From: Verrucomicrobiaceae bacterium
Lineage (GTDB): Bacteria > Verrucomicrobiota > Verrucomicrobiia > Verrucomicrobiales > Verrucomicrobiaceae
Assembly: GCA_016713245.1 (NCBI GenBank)
Contig: JADJPM010000004.1
Location: forward strand, 1,054,001-1,118,000
Direction: 5' to 3'
DNA: 64,000 bases
The notes under the pieces were generated by a model. That model was not told the origin of the DNA and searched no databases. It saw only the letters and a list, made by a program, of their open reading frames with translations. Positions 27,969-36,883 of the stretch are shown one piece after another. Numbering within the stretch: the stretch's first letter is position 1; the number at the start of each line of letters is the position of its first letter. Both the position numbers and the translations under genes were made by a program.

Positions 27969-29381
27969 ATGAAAGCCAGTCTCCTTCTCCTCGCCCTCCT
28001 TACCGCCGCCGGCATCGCCCGTGCTGAAATCCGCACCTGGAAAGACGCCTCCGGGGCCCACGAAATCAAAGCCGAACTCGTCAGTGTGCAGAACGGCAAA
28101 GTCACCCTGAAGCGAGAAAACGGCACCACCATCTCGCTCCCCGTGACCAGCCTCAGCAAAGAAGATCAAGCCGTCCTCGGCGTGGGTGGCAGCAGCGGAG
28201 GCAGTGCGGCGGCGGGTGATTGGCCCCAATGGCGCGGCCCGAATCGCGACGACGTCTCTCCCGAAACCGGTTTGCTCAAAAAATGGCCTTCCGGCGGCCC
28301 CAAACGTGCCTGGGTGAATGAAGAAGGCGGTCTCGGCTACGCGGGCTTTGCCGTCGTGGGCGGCAAACTCTACACGATGGGCCTTTTCGATGCCGAGGAG
28401 AAGCTCCTCTGCTTTGACGCTGCCACCGGCAAGAAGCTCTGGGACCTCACCGTCGGCCCGATTTACACGAATGGCTGGGGTGATGGCCCCCGCAGCACGC
28501 CCACGGTGGCCGGTGGCAAAGTCTTCGCCATCGCCGGGCAGGGTGACCTCGTCTGCGCGGATGCGGCCAGCGGCAAAAAAGAATGGAGCGTGAGCCTTCA
28601 GAAGGATCTCGGCGGCAAATTGCAAAGCTGGGGCTACACCGAATCCCCGCTCGTGGATGGAGATCTCGTCCTCGTGACGCCTGGTGGCTCAAAAGGAGCC
28701 ATCGCCGCGCTCGACGTGAAGAACGGTGCCGTGAAATGGCAGACCACCGATGTGACCGAGAACGCTCAGTATTCCTCCATCATCCCCGCCGAGATCAGCG
28801 GCCAGCGCCAGTATGTGCAGCTTCTCATGAACACCATCCTCGGCGTTTCCAAAGAGGGCAAAGTGCTGTGGAAGAGCGAGTTCCCCGGCAAGACCGCCGT
28901 CATCCCGACCTCCATCCACAGCAATGGACAGATCTATGTGGCTGCGGGCTACGGCGTGGGCTGCAAGTCCATCAAGATCGACGGTGGCAACTCGGTCGAT
29001 ATGTATGCCAACACCAACATGGTGAACCACCACGGCGGCGTGATCCTCATTGATGGCAAACTCTACGGCCACAGCGATAAAGGCGGCTGGACCTGCCAGG
29101 ACTTCAAGACCGGCGAGATCGTCTGGCAGGACAAAGGGATCGGCAAAGGCTCCGTGACCTCCGCCGATGGCCATTTGATCTGCTTCTCCGAGGACAAGGG
29201 CACCGTGGCTCTCGTGAAGGTCAGCGATAAAGGCTGGGAAGAGGTGAGCAGCTTCGAACTCGAAGCCAAATCCTCCCAGCGCAATCCCAAGGGCAAGATC
29301 TGGGTCCATCCCGTCGTCAGTGGCGGCAAGCTCTACCTCCGCGACCAGGAATTCATCTCCTGCTACGAAATCAAAGGCTGA
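27969..29381 (+). CDS. SHD1 / PQQ-like beta-propeller secreted protein
   Basis: 470 residues. After a signal peptide (MKASLLLLALLTAAGIARA), an SHD1-like module (residues about 22-72, WKDASGAHEIKAELVS...LTS) leads into an eight-blade-like propeller. The propeller has W-G-P-N motifs (DWPQWRGPNRDDVS) and repeated CFDAATGKKLWDL-type strands like those of PQQ dehydrogenases and BamB. SHD1 plus propeller is common in Planctomycetes and Verrucomicrobia. It is probably a periplasmic binding or scaffold protein; no catalytic site is evident. Its stop shares one base with the next ATG. Confidence 0.85.
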   Translation: MKASLLLLALLTAAGIARAEIRTWKDASGAHEIKAELVSVQNGKVTLKRENGTTISLPVTSLSKEDQAVLGVGGSSGGSAAAGDWPQWRGPNRDDVSPETGLLKKWPSGGPKRAWVNEEGGLGYAGFAVVGGKLYTMGLFDAEEKLLCFDAATGKKLWDLTVGPIYTNGWGDGPRSTPTVAGGKVFAIAGQGDLVCADAASGKKEWSVSLQKDLGGKLQSWGYTESPLVDGDLVLVTPGGSKGAIAALDVKNGAVKWQTTDVTENAQYSSIIPAEISGQRQYVQLLMNTILGVSKEGKVLWKSEFPGKTAVIPTSIHSNGQIYVAAGYGVGCKSIKIDGGNSVDMYANTNMVNHHGGVILIDGKLYGHSDKGGWTCQDFKTGEIVWQDKGIGKGSVTSADGHLICFSEDKGTVALVKVSDKGWEEVSSFELEAKSSQRNPKGKIWVHPVVSGGKLYLRDQEFISCYEIKG

Positions 29382-30052
29382 TGCATCGCATATTGAAGGA
29401 TCTCAGGAGGGCGGGATTTCACTCCCGCCCTTTTTTCTGTGCCTGCCTCGTGCTCGCCCTGGCTCAGTGTGGTCGCCAAGCGGAGCCGAAACGCGAGTGG
29501 CACCTCCTCGATGCCCCGCATGCGGCCTCGTGGCGTTCTTCCGGCATGGAAGAGCAGGGGAAGGCCTTCGTGAAGGATGGCGAGATCACCACCCGCATCG
29601 GTGCGCCGATGACGGGCATCACATTCACCGCCTGGGAAAGCCTCGGTGTCCCGCGAGATCGCTACGTCATCGAATACGAGGCCATGCGGGCGGAAGGCGG
29701 CGACTTCTTCGGCAGCATCACCTTTCCCGTGCGGGATTCCGGCCTGACCTTCATCATGGGCGGCTGGGGCGGCGGACTCACCGGCGTCTCTAGCATCGAC
29801 GGCCTCGATGCCAGCGAGAACATGACGCGTGGGAACCTCGCCTTCGAAAACAACCGCTGGTATCGCGTGCGTATCGAGCTGCGGGATGAAAACCTCACCA
29901 TCACCATCGACGAGCGACCGTTTGTGAATGTGAGCCTCAAAGGACGACAGACCGGTCTCCGGTATGGCGAGATCTCCAAATGCCTGCCGCTCGGCTTTGC
30001 CAGCTACTTCACCACCGCTCGCATCCGGCGAATCGTTGTGCGGGAAGGTTGA
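29381..30052 (+). CDS. Putative lipoprotein with DUF1080/LamG-like fold
   Basis: 223 residues. A hydrophobic leader ends in LVLALAQCG, a weak lipobox, so membrane anchoring is likely but not certain. The rest is a concanavalin-like beta sandwich resembling DUF1080 domains (WYRVRIELRDENLTITIDERPF), a fold common in Verrucomicrobial sugar-binding or keto-glycoside hydrolases. Codons 10-19 coincide with a strong terminator hairpin (29409-29436), so the true start or the amount of read-through is uncertain. Confidence 0.65.
   Translation: MHRILKDLRRAGFHSRPFFCACLVLALAQCGRQAEPKREWHLLDAPHAASWRSSGMEEQGKAFVKDGEITTRIGAPMTGITFTAWESLGVPRDRYVIEYEAMRAEGGDFFGSITFPVRDSGLTFIMGGWGGGLTGVSSIDGLDASENMTRGNLAFENNRWYRVRIELRDENLTITIDERPFVNVSLKGRQTGLRYGEISKCLPLGFASYFTTARIRRIVVREG
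29409..29436 (+). terminator. Rho-independent terminator after the PQQ gene, inside the lipoprotein frame
   Basis: Stem GGGCGGGA (29409-29416) with TCCCGCCC (29423-29430), loop TTTCAC, then six T. It lies 28 bases after the PQQ-gene stop and within the first codons of the next open frame. Confidence 0.85.
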
Positions 30053-30107
30053 AGATGAAACGGAAGGCTTGACCGTTTCGCCGCCGCCTCATACCATCGC
30101 CGCTCGC

Positions 30108-30869
30108 ATGCCCTCCGAACACTTCAATCCCGGCCAACTCATCTTCAAAGAAGGCGAAAAGTCCCACGACGCCTACTACCTCGTCCACGGTGCGGTGGAG
30201 ATCAGCGTCACCACGCCGCACGGGAAGCAAGTGCTCGGCAAAATCAGCCCCGGTGAGGTCTTTGGCGAGATGGGCATGATCATGGATCGCCCCCGTTCCG
30301 CCACTGCCACGGCCATGGAGGCCACGCTCGTCGAAAGCATCACGGAGGCGGATTTCGAATCCTACTTCCTCCAGAACCCGAGCCGTCTTCACGTTTACCT
30401 CGCCACGCTGTTTGAGCGCATTCGCAAGACCGATCTGCTCCTCCAGGTCTCCGGCCAGCCCACGCCCGCACCGCCCGCCCGCTCCTCCAGCAAGGAACCC
30501 GTCTTCCGCGTGCGCATCACCGCTTTAGGTGCTGATCCGAAGAGCGGCTCCACCATCACCAAGCTGCCCTTCCGCATCGGTCGCAGCTACTTCGACACCA
30601 GCGTCAATGCCCTCGCTCGCAACGAATTCTCCATTGAGGACAGCGCCCCCTACCAGCTCTCCCGCAACCACTGCGAAATCGATTTCGACAACGGCTCCTT
30701 TGTTCTTCGTGATCGCGGCAGCAAGCTCGGCAGCTTCGTCAATGGCGAGCAAATCTCCGTCGATGCCGGTAAGATCAGCGCCATGCTCAAAACCGGCGAA
30801 AACGAAGTCATCTTCGGCACCCACGGCAGTCCGCATCGCTTCACGATCACCATCGAGGAGCTGAAGTAA
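30108..30869 (+). CDS. Cyclic-nucleotide-binding domain / FHA domain protein
   Basis: 253 residues. The N-terminal half (about 1-120) is a cNMP-binding beta roll with GKISPGEVFGEMGMIMDRPRS, which covers the phosphate-binding cassette. A Pro/Ser linker follows. The C-terminal half (about 140-253) is an FHA domain with RIGRSYFD, SRNHCEID and GSFVNGE, which reads phosphothreonine. There is no DNA-binding domain, so it is not a Crp-type regulator. It probably joins a nucleotide signal to phospho-protein binding. The start at 30108 (MPSEHFNPGQLIFKEGE) fits the domain border. Confidence 0.87.
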   Translation: MPSEHFNPGQLIFKEGEKSHDAYYLVHGAVEISVTTPHGKQVLGKISPGEVFGEMGMIMDRPRSATATAMEATLVESITEADFESYFLQNPSRLHVYLATLFERIRKTDLLLQVSGQPTPAPPARSSSKEPVFRVRITALGADPKSGSTITKLPFRIGRSYFDTSVNALARNEFSIEDSAPYQLSRNHCEIDFDNGSFVLRDRGSKLGSFVNGEQISVDAGKISAMLKTGENEVIFGTHGSPHRFTITIEELK

Positions 30870-30872
30870 GTC

Positions 30873-32189
30873 TCAATCATCCGCCACGGCGTCTTTGTCC
30901 GCCTTCGCATAGGCTTCGAGGGCCTTTTGAAGTTCGGTCACCTTTTCGGGATTTTTCGCGGCGAGATCATTCTTCTCGTTTGGATCGTTTGCAATGTCGT
31001 ATAGCTCGATGGCGGCCTTGTTGGTCAGCACCAGCTTGTGATCTCCGACACGAAACGAGCGTGATTTGAAGCCCGGAGCCACGGTGTAGATTGGATGAGC
31101 CGCCGGAGCAGCTCCTTCAGCCAGTTGCGGCCAAAGATTGGCTCCATCCCATTTCAAATCGCGACCTGGTTGATAGCCTGCGAGAGCACAAAACGTCGGC
31201 ATCCAATCGACGATCTGCACCGGAGCCGTGTGCTTGCCCGGTTGGAGCTTGCCGGGCCAGTTGACGATGCAGGGCACGCGGGTGCCACCTTCATACACGC
31301 TGCCCTTTTCATTGCGCAGCGGCTTGTTGTTCCCCGGAAGAGGGCCGGCAGGGTAATCATCGGCCGGGTAGGTTTGCCCATTGTTTTCCGCCGTGCTGCC
31401 GCCGTTGTCGCTGGTGAAGATGATCAGCGTCTCGCTGCGTTTGCCCGTCTTTTCCAGCGTGGCCACGAGGCGGCCCACACTGTCATCGAGATGCATCACG
31501 CAGGCCGCATAATGCCGCGCCACCTCGCCAGTGATGCTCGCAGGCACTTTGGCCAGCCATTCAGCGGGTTCTTTGATCGGAAGATGCACCGCCGTGAAGG
31601 GTACATAGAGGAAGAAAGGCTTCTCGCTGCGCTTCAAAAGCCAGTCGCAAGCTTCGTTCGTGATCAAATCGGTCACATGACCGCTTTCGCTGAGCAGTTT
31701 CTCGTTCCGATGCCAGGTCGGCTGAAACTCGCCCCTTTTGTATTGATGGTCGCAAGGTCCCACGCCGCCAGCGAGCGAGCCGTAGCTGTGATCAAAGCCA
31801 AAGTGGTTCGGTCCCCATTCGGACAGCGAGCCGAGATGCCACTTCCCGGTGAGGCAGGTGTCGTAGCCTACGCTCTTCAGCGCCCGTGGCAGCGTCACCG
31901 TATCCCAGCGTAGGGCTCTTGGATTCTGCGGCGTGGTCACATTGAAGCGACTCCAGCACCTGCCCGTCATCAGGCCGGTGCGAGTGGGACTGCAAACCGG
32001 GGCCACATAGTGCTGCGTGAGCTCGACGCCTTCTCGCGCCAGCTTGTCGAGGTTCGGTGTCGGAGCCGAACCGCCATGAAAGGCCACATCCGCCCAGCCG
32101 AGGTCATCCGCGATGATGAAGACGAAATTCGGCGCGGCGTGAGCCAGCGACGCCAAAGCGAAAAGAGCAGCAGCGAAGCAAATCCTCAT
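30873..32189 (-). CDS. Periplasmic sulfatase (S1 family, CSPTR type)
   Basis: 438 residues with signal peptide (MRICFAAALFALASLAHA). The metal-binding start is NFVFIIADDLGW. The formylglycine site C66-S-P-T-R is intact, so activation by a formylglycine-generating enzyme is needed. FTSDNGGS carries further metal ligands, and the sulfatase C-terminal subdomain is present. It probably cleaves sulfate esters from polysaccharides. Its start overlaps the stop of the phosphodiesterase gene by four bases. Confidence 0.92.
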   Translation of the reverse strand: MRICFAAALFALASLAHAAPNFVFIIADDLGWADVAFHGGSAPTPNLDKLAREGVELTQHYVAPVCSPTRTGLMTGRCWSRFNVTTPQNPRALRWDTVTLPRALKSVGYDTCLTGKWHLGSLSEWGPNHFGFDHSYGSLAGGVGPCDHQYKRGEFQPTWHRNEKLLSESGHVTDLITNEACDWLLKRSEKPFFLYVPFTAVHLPIKEPAEWLAKVPASITGEVARHYAACVMHLDDSVGRLVATLEKTGKRSETLIIFTSDNGGSTAENNGQTYPADDYPAGPLPGNNKPLRNEKGSVYEGGTRVPCIVNWPGKLQPGKHTAPVQIVDWMPTFCALAGYQPGRDLKWDGANLWPQLAEGAAPAAHPIYTVAPGFKSRSFRVGDHKLVLTNKAAIELYDIANDPNEKNDLAAKNPEKVTELQKALEAYAKADKDAVADD

Positions 32190-33091
32190 TCGAAAGCACT
32201 GGTGACTGGTTTGCCGTCAAACTCCGCTGGCAGCGACACATCGAGGAGCCAAAGTGCTGTGGCAGCCGTGTCATAGGTGGTCACGGGAGCGGTGATCGTG
32301 GTGTTCTTCTTCACGCCCTTGCCCCAGGCCACCCACGGGATCGTCATGTCCTCGGGGATGTTCAGTCCGTGCGTCTTGTCATGCCCGCCATGGTCAGCAC
32401 TCACGATCAGCACGCTGGAATCCGCGATGCCTGCCTCCTTGATCGCCTGCCACACCTGCCACAGAGCCTGATCCGTCACTTTGAAGGCTTCCTTTTGCTC
32501 CGGCGAACCCCAACCGCTTTTGTGACCGGCGGTATCTGGATCGGCAAAATGCACGAAAGCCAGCCTAGGCTTATTCGCCTTAATCCAGGCCGCTGCGTTC
32601 TTCGCCACCATCTGCGAGGGCTTTTTGTCCTTCTCGATCTCCGGGGTGCCCGCCACGGGAGCAGGCGTCTGCGGGCCGCCGAAGTCGAACACATCCAGCG
32701 TATTCTCCAGCCACAGGTGACGGAATTTCACCTTGCCCACAAACATTCCCGTCACCGCTTTTGGCTCTGCGGCACGCAGCAAGGAAAAGACCGTCGGCAC
32801 CTTCACCGGCCCCTTGATCGGCGTCCAGCCGTTCCAAAGCACTTTGTGCTTGTCCGGGCCTACGCCCGTGAGCATGGAGGTGTGCGATGGCAGCGTGATG
32901 GAAGGAAAAATCGTGCTCGCCTGCCACGTCACCGCGCCTTCGGCAGCTATCTTTTTCAGCGTGGGCATCTCACTCTCGGCCACCACCGCCGGCTTCGCTC
33001 CGTCGATGCTCACGATGAAGACATGCTCCGCACGCGGAGCGGCAAAAACGAGGCTGGGGACGAGGACGGCGAGGGCGAGTGTTTTGAGCAT
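32186..33091 (-). CDS. Secreted type I phosphodiesterase / nucleotide pyrophosphatase-like (alkaline phosphatase superfamily)
   Basis: 301 residues with signal peptide (MLKTLALAVLVPSLVFA). HVFIVSIDGAKP holds the first metal Asp, IFPSITLPSHTSMLTG the probable nucleophile T66, and FVHFADPDTAGH and VSADHGGHDKTHG the remaining ligands. It is in the NPP branch of the alkaline phosphatase superfamily. It is coupled to the sulfatase gene by ATGA overlap. The ATG at 33091 starts at the signal peptide; longer frames upstream overlap the divergent gene. Confidence 0.88.
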   Translation of the reverse strand: MLKTLALAVLVPSLVFAAPRAEHVFIVSIDGAKPAVVAESEMPTLKKIAAEGAVTWQASTIFPSITLPSHTSMLTGVGPDKHKVLWNGWTPIKGPVKVPTVFSLLRAAEPKAVTGMFVGKVKFRHLWLENTLDVFDFGGPQTPAPVAGTPEIEKDKKPSQMVAKNAAAWIKANKPRLAFVHFADPDTAGHKSGWGSPEQKEAFKVTDQALWQVWQAIKEAGIADSSVLIVSADHGGHDKTHGLNIPEDMTIPWVAWGKGVKKNTTITAPVTTYDTAATALWLLDVSLPAEFDGKPVTSAFE

Positions 33092-33175
33092 GGTCGGGCT
33101 GGGAAAACGTGAGGGAAGGGGATGATCTCGCATCATTGGTTGCACCGTGGAAGGCATCGCGCCATAAAGAAGGCC

Positions 33176-35134
33176 ATGGGCCGCGAGCAGAAACCAACCC
33201 GTTTGCTGACACGCACCGGGCAGTGGTTGGTTTACGCCCTGTTTCGGTGTGTGGAAGCCGTACTTTCGATCCTGCCGCTCGTCGTCGTCTGGTATCTCGG
33301 CCGCCTCATCGGCACGCTGGTATATCCCATCGCCGGGAGTTACCGCAAACTCGCCCTCAACAACCTGCGCATTGCCTTTGAAGGCGAGAAAAGCGAGGCC
33401 GAGCGCCGTGCCATCGCCCGCGAGCACTTCAAGAGCCTCTTCGCCAATTTCTTCTGCGGCCTCAAAATGCCGCTGATGGGCGAAAAGAATCTTTTGAAGC
33501 ATGTGAGCTGCGAGGGCATCGCCGAGCTCGAAGCCTTCATCGAACGCGAGAAACGCCCTATCGTGAATCTCGTGCTTCACGCGAGCTGCTGGGAACTGCT
33601 CACCCAAGTGCCCACCACCTACGTCCGCGGTCATAAACCCGGTGCCATCTACCAGCCGATCAGAAATCCCTTTCTCAACGACCTCGTGCTCCGTCGGCGG
33701 CAGAAGCTCAACTTTGTGCTCTTTGATCGCACCAAAGGCTTCAACGGCCCGATGAAATTCATCCGCGAAGGAGGGCAGGTCGGCGTGCTCGTCGATCAGC
33801 ATGCGGGCGATCACGGCCTGTGGTGCCCCTTCTTTGGCCGCCTGGCTTCCACCACCCCCATCGCGGCCTTGATGGCCATGCGCACGGACTCCGCCGTCGT
33901 CCCGATGATGATCTATGATGACGGTCCGGCACGGTGGAAGCTCGTGGCCGCTCCTGCGGTGATCTCCGCTCAAGAAGGAGCCGAAGCACTCACGAACGCC
34001 ATCAATGCCTCCGTCGAGCAATTGATCCGCCGCCAACCCGCGAGCTGGTTTTGGGTGCATGCCCGATGGAAGACCGCCAAGCCCGGCATCCTCATCTCCG
34101 CCTACAAACGCGGTGTCGTGCTGCCGGAAGGCATGACCGTCGAACAATTGAAGCCTTTCCACATGCTCATCCGCAGCCCGAACTGGCTCGGTGATGCCTG
34201 CATGGCCTTTCCCATGGTGCGTGCCATCAAACGCGGCCGCCCCGATCTACAAATCACTATCATCGGCCCCGACAAACTCGAAGAGCTCTGGATGGCCATG
34301 CCCGAGGTCAGCCGCTACATCGCCAAACCGGCCAAGGAAGGTGTCTTCGCCGTCGCCCGGCGCATCAAGGCCACCGGCATTCATTTTGATGCTGCGGTGC
34401 TCTGCACCAACTCCACCCGCAGCACGCTCGAGCTCTGGCTCGCGGGCATTCCGCGACTCGTTGGATTCCGCGGCTCATTGCGTTCGAAGATGCTCCATCA
34501 GCTCGTCCCCGAGCCAGCGCCTGGTGGCCCGATTGAGCATCATGCCCGACGTTACATGCGCCTCGCTGCGCACATGGGAGCCGACGTGAATCAAGAAGGC
34601 CTTTGGGATGCGCCGCCGCCCGAACTGCCTGACGATGGAGTCATTCGCATCGGCGTCTGCGCCGGTGCCGAGTATGGTCCGGCCAAGCGCTGGCCGATGG
34701 AACGATTCGCCGAAGTCGTGAACTCGATTTCATTGAAGCACGCCAAGGTTCACTGGCAGCTCTTTGGTGCGCCGGGCGAGAAAGAAATGGGCGAAAAGCT
34801 TTCCGCCATGCTGCAAGCTCCGCACGAAAATCTCGTCGGCAAAACCCGCCTCACCGAACTCATCGCCAAACTGCGTGCCTGCACGCTTCTCCTCACCAAC
34901 GACACCGGCACCATGCACCTCGCCGCCGCGCTCGGCGTGCCCACCGTGAGCGTTTTCGGCTCCACCTGTCCCATCGCCACCGGGCCGCTGGGTGATCGAC
35001 ACATCGTCATCCAGCACAAAGTGCCCTGCGCCCCCTGCTTCGAGCGCCAGTGCCCCTTCGGCCACTACGACTGCATGACAAAGGTCACCCCCACCGAAGT
35101 GGCGGAAGCCGTCGTCAAAGCCGCGAACTTGTGA
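33176..35134 (+). CDS. Fused lipid A acyltransferase (LpxL/HtrB-like) and ADP-heptose:LPS heptosyltransferase
   Basis: About 652 residues. The N-terminal half is an LpxL/HtrB-type acyltransferase: a membrane helix (VEAVLSILPLVVVWYLG), an HASCWE catalytic-type HX4E motif (LVLHASCWELL) and QVGVLVDQHAGD. The C-terminal half (from about residue 340, LIRSPNWLGDACMAFPMVRAI) is a GT9 heptosyltransferase with NDTGTMHLAAALGVP and a Cys-rich end (CAPCFERQCPFGHYDC). Both act on lipopolysaccharide assembly at the inner membrane, so fusing them is functionally sensible. ATGs at 33122 and 33176 are both possible; I prefer 33176 because it leaves room for divergent promoters and has AAGAAGG close upstream. 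Confidence 0.87.
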   Translation: MGREQKPTRLLTRTGQWLVYALFRCVEAVLSILPLVVVWYLGRLIGTLVYPIAGSYRKLALNNLRIAFEGEKSEAERRAIAREHFKSLFANFFCGLKMPLMGEKNLLKHVSCEGIAELEAFIEREKRPIVNLVLHASCWELLTQVPTTYVRGHKPGAIYQPIRNPFLNDLVLRRRQKLNFVLFDRTKGFNGPMKFIREGGQVGVLVDQHAGDHGLWCPFFGRLASTTPIAALMAMRTDSAVVPMMIYDDGPARWKLVAAPAVISAQEGAEALTNAINASVEQLIRRQPASWFWVHARWKTAKPGILISAYKRGVVLPEGMTVEQLKPFHMLIRSPNWLGDACMAFPMVRAIKRGRPDLQITIIGPDKLEELWMAMPEVSRYIAKPAKEGVFAVARRIKATGIHFDAAVLCTNSTRSTLELWLAGIPRLVGFRGSLRSKMLHQLVPEPAPGGPIEHHARRYMRLAAHMGADVNQEGLWDAPPPELPDDGVIRIGVCAGAEYGPAKRWPMERFAEVVNSISLKHAKVHWQLFGAPGEKEMGEKLSAMLQAPHENLVGKTRLTELIAKLRACTLLLTNDTGTMHLAAALGVPTVSVFGSTCPIATGPLGDRHIVIQHKVPCAPCFERQCPFGHYDCMTKVTPTEVAEAVVKAANL

Positions 35135-35189
35135 AGCCGCTTACCTCGGAGCAGAAAACGTCAGTTTTCTGACGAACGTCCCCCGGCAC

Positions 35190-36611
35190 TCAAGCCAACA
35201 CGCCCTTCACCACCTTCGTTGGCTCTACGCCCGTGAGTTTGAAGTCCAGCCCTTGGGCACGGAAGGTGAAACGCTCATGGTCGATGCCGAGCTGATGCAT
35301 CACCGTGGCGTGCAGATCACGCACGTGGACGGGATTCTCCGCCACGTTGTAGCTGAAGTCATCCGTCGCCCCGTAAGTCATGCCCGGCTTAATGCCGCCA
35401 CCGGCCATCCACATGGTGAAACAGCGCGGATGATGATCGCGACCGGCCTCGGGGCTGTCCCATTTGCCTTGTCCGGCGACGCCGCGCCCAAACTCACCGC
35501 CCCAGAGCACGAGCGTCTCGTCGAGCAGGCCGCGTTGTTTCAAATCTTTGATCAAAGCCGCGCTCGGCTGATCCGTGTCGCGACAACGCGCGGTGCACCA
35601 GCTCGGCAACCGGCTGTGATGATCCCAATCGGGATGGAAGAGCTGAATGAACCTCACGCCACGCTCCGCGAGCCGTCGTGCGAGGATGCAATTCGCCGCG
35701 TAACTGCCCGCACGACGCGAATCCGGCCCATACATCTCAAACACATGATCCGGCTCGTCACCGAGGTCCGTCAGCTCAGGCACGCTGGCCTGCATGCGGT
35801 AGGCCATCTCATACTGGCGGATGCGCGTGGTGATCTCCGGGTCCTGCGTCTGCTCAAAACGCATCTGATTGAGCTCCGCGAGCCCGTCGAGCATGCCACG
35901 ACGCAAATGACGCGGCAGTCCCTCGGGATCGGTCAGATACAAAACGGGGTCCTTCGAGTTGCGCAGCTTCACGCCTTGATAACGGCTCGGCAGAAAGCCG
36001 CTGCCCCAGTAGTGATCGTAGAGCGGCTGATCGCTCGGGCGCTGCATCTTCGAGAGGAGCACGAGGTAGTCCGGCAGATTGCGGTTCACGCTGCCGAGGC
36101 CGTAGCTGATCCACGCGCCCATGCTCGGACGGCCCGGAAGCTGGTGGCCAGTCAAAAACTGCGTCATGGCGGGTGCGTGATTGATTTGATCCGTCGTCAT
36201 CGACTTGATGAAGCACAGGTCATCCGCCACGCCTTGCAAATGCGGCAGCCACTCACTGATCGTCGCGCCGCTCTGGCCGCAGCGGCTGAATTTCGTGATG
36301 CCCGGCAGGATGAGCTGCTTCTGGTTCGCCGTCATTGTCGTGAGCCGCTGCCCCTGGCGCACGCTTTCCGGCAGCTCCTTGCCCGCCCATTGCATCAAAC
36401 CCGGCTTGTGATCAAAAAGCTCGATCTGTGATGGCCCACCCGATTGAGTGAGAAAGATGACCCGCTTCGCCTTCGGCGCAAAATGCGGTAGCGAGGGTAA
36501 CCCGAGCACGTCTTGCTGCGCCATCGAGTTCAGAGCCATCGCGCCGACAGAGACGCCGGTGCATTGGCCGAGAAAGTATCGACGGGTGGTGTGAAGAGCG
36601 GCGTCGTTCAT
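35190..36611 (-). CDS. DUF1501 family protein (sulfatase-like, Tat-exported)
   Basis: 473 residues. A twin-arginine-type leader (TTRRYFLGQCTG) precedes the DUF1501 fold, which belongs to the alkaline phosphatase/sulfatase superfamily. Motifs include VIFLTQSGGPSQIELFDHKP near the start, FHPDWDHH, WGGEFGRG and GRDHHPRCFTMWMAGGG. Genes of this family usually follow a DUF1549/DUF1553 cytochrome-type gene, but none is adjacent here. The ATG at 36611 is chosen (MNDAALHTTRR). Confidence 0.9.
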   Translation of the reverse strand: MNDAALHTTRRYFLGQCTGVSVGAMALNSMAQQDVLGLPSLPHFAPKAKRVIFLTQSGGPSQIELFDHKPGLMQWAGKELPESVRQGQRLTTMTANQKQLILPGITKFSRCGQSGATISEWLPHLQGVADDLCFIKSMTTDQINHAPAMTQFLTGHQLPGRPSMGAWISYGLGSVNRNLPDYLVLLSKMQRPSDQPLYDHYWGSGFLPSRYQGVKLRNSKDPVLYLTDPEGLPRHLRRGMLDGLAELNQMRFEQTQDPEITTRIRQYEMAYRMQASVPELTDLGDEPDHVFEMYGPDSRRAGSYAANCILARRLAERGVRFIQLFHPDWDHHSRLPSWCTARCRDTDQPSAALIKDLKQRGLLDETLVLWGGEFGRGVAGQGKWDSPEAGRDHHPRCFTMWMAGGGIKPGMTYGATDDFSYNVAENPVHVRDLHATVMHQLGIDHERFTFRAQGLDFKLTGVEPTKVVKGVLA

Positions 36612-36883
36612 GGGGGCGGGGAAGGGGATCTTAAACGAAACAGAGTCGTCGCGGTGGCCAGTTTCTCGCATTCAAAACAGAATGTTCCAAAGAGATGCGC
36701 CTTCACGCCAAAGATTGCCGCCGGGACGGCGTGAGCCGTTGCCGCTGTTCCGATTTTGGCATTGGCAGGGTCTGGTTTGGCAAAACAGGCACCATCTGAC
36801 ACGTGGCTAGCCTCATCACGTTTTCCACCCTGCACGAGGCGCTGGCCTCACTCGCCGAGTTTCACTCAAAACCCACTAAAACC

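Noticed and set aside
33122..33175. Earlier ATG for the acyltransferase-heptosyltransferase fusion
   Set aside because: It would leave only 30 bases to the divergent phosphodiesterase start, and the added residues look non-coding; kept as an alternative.
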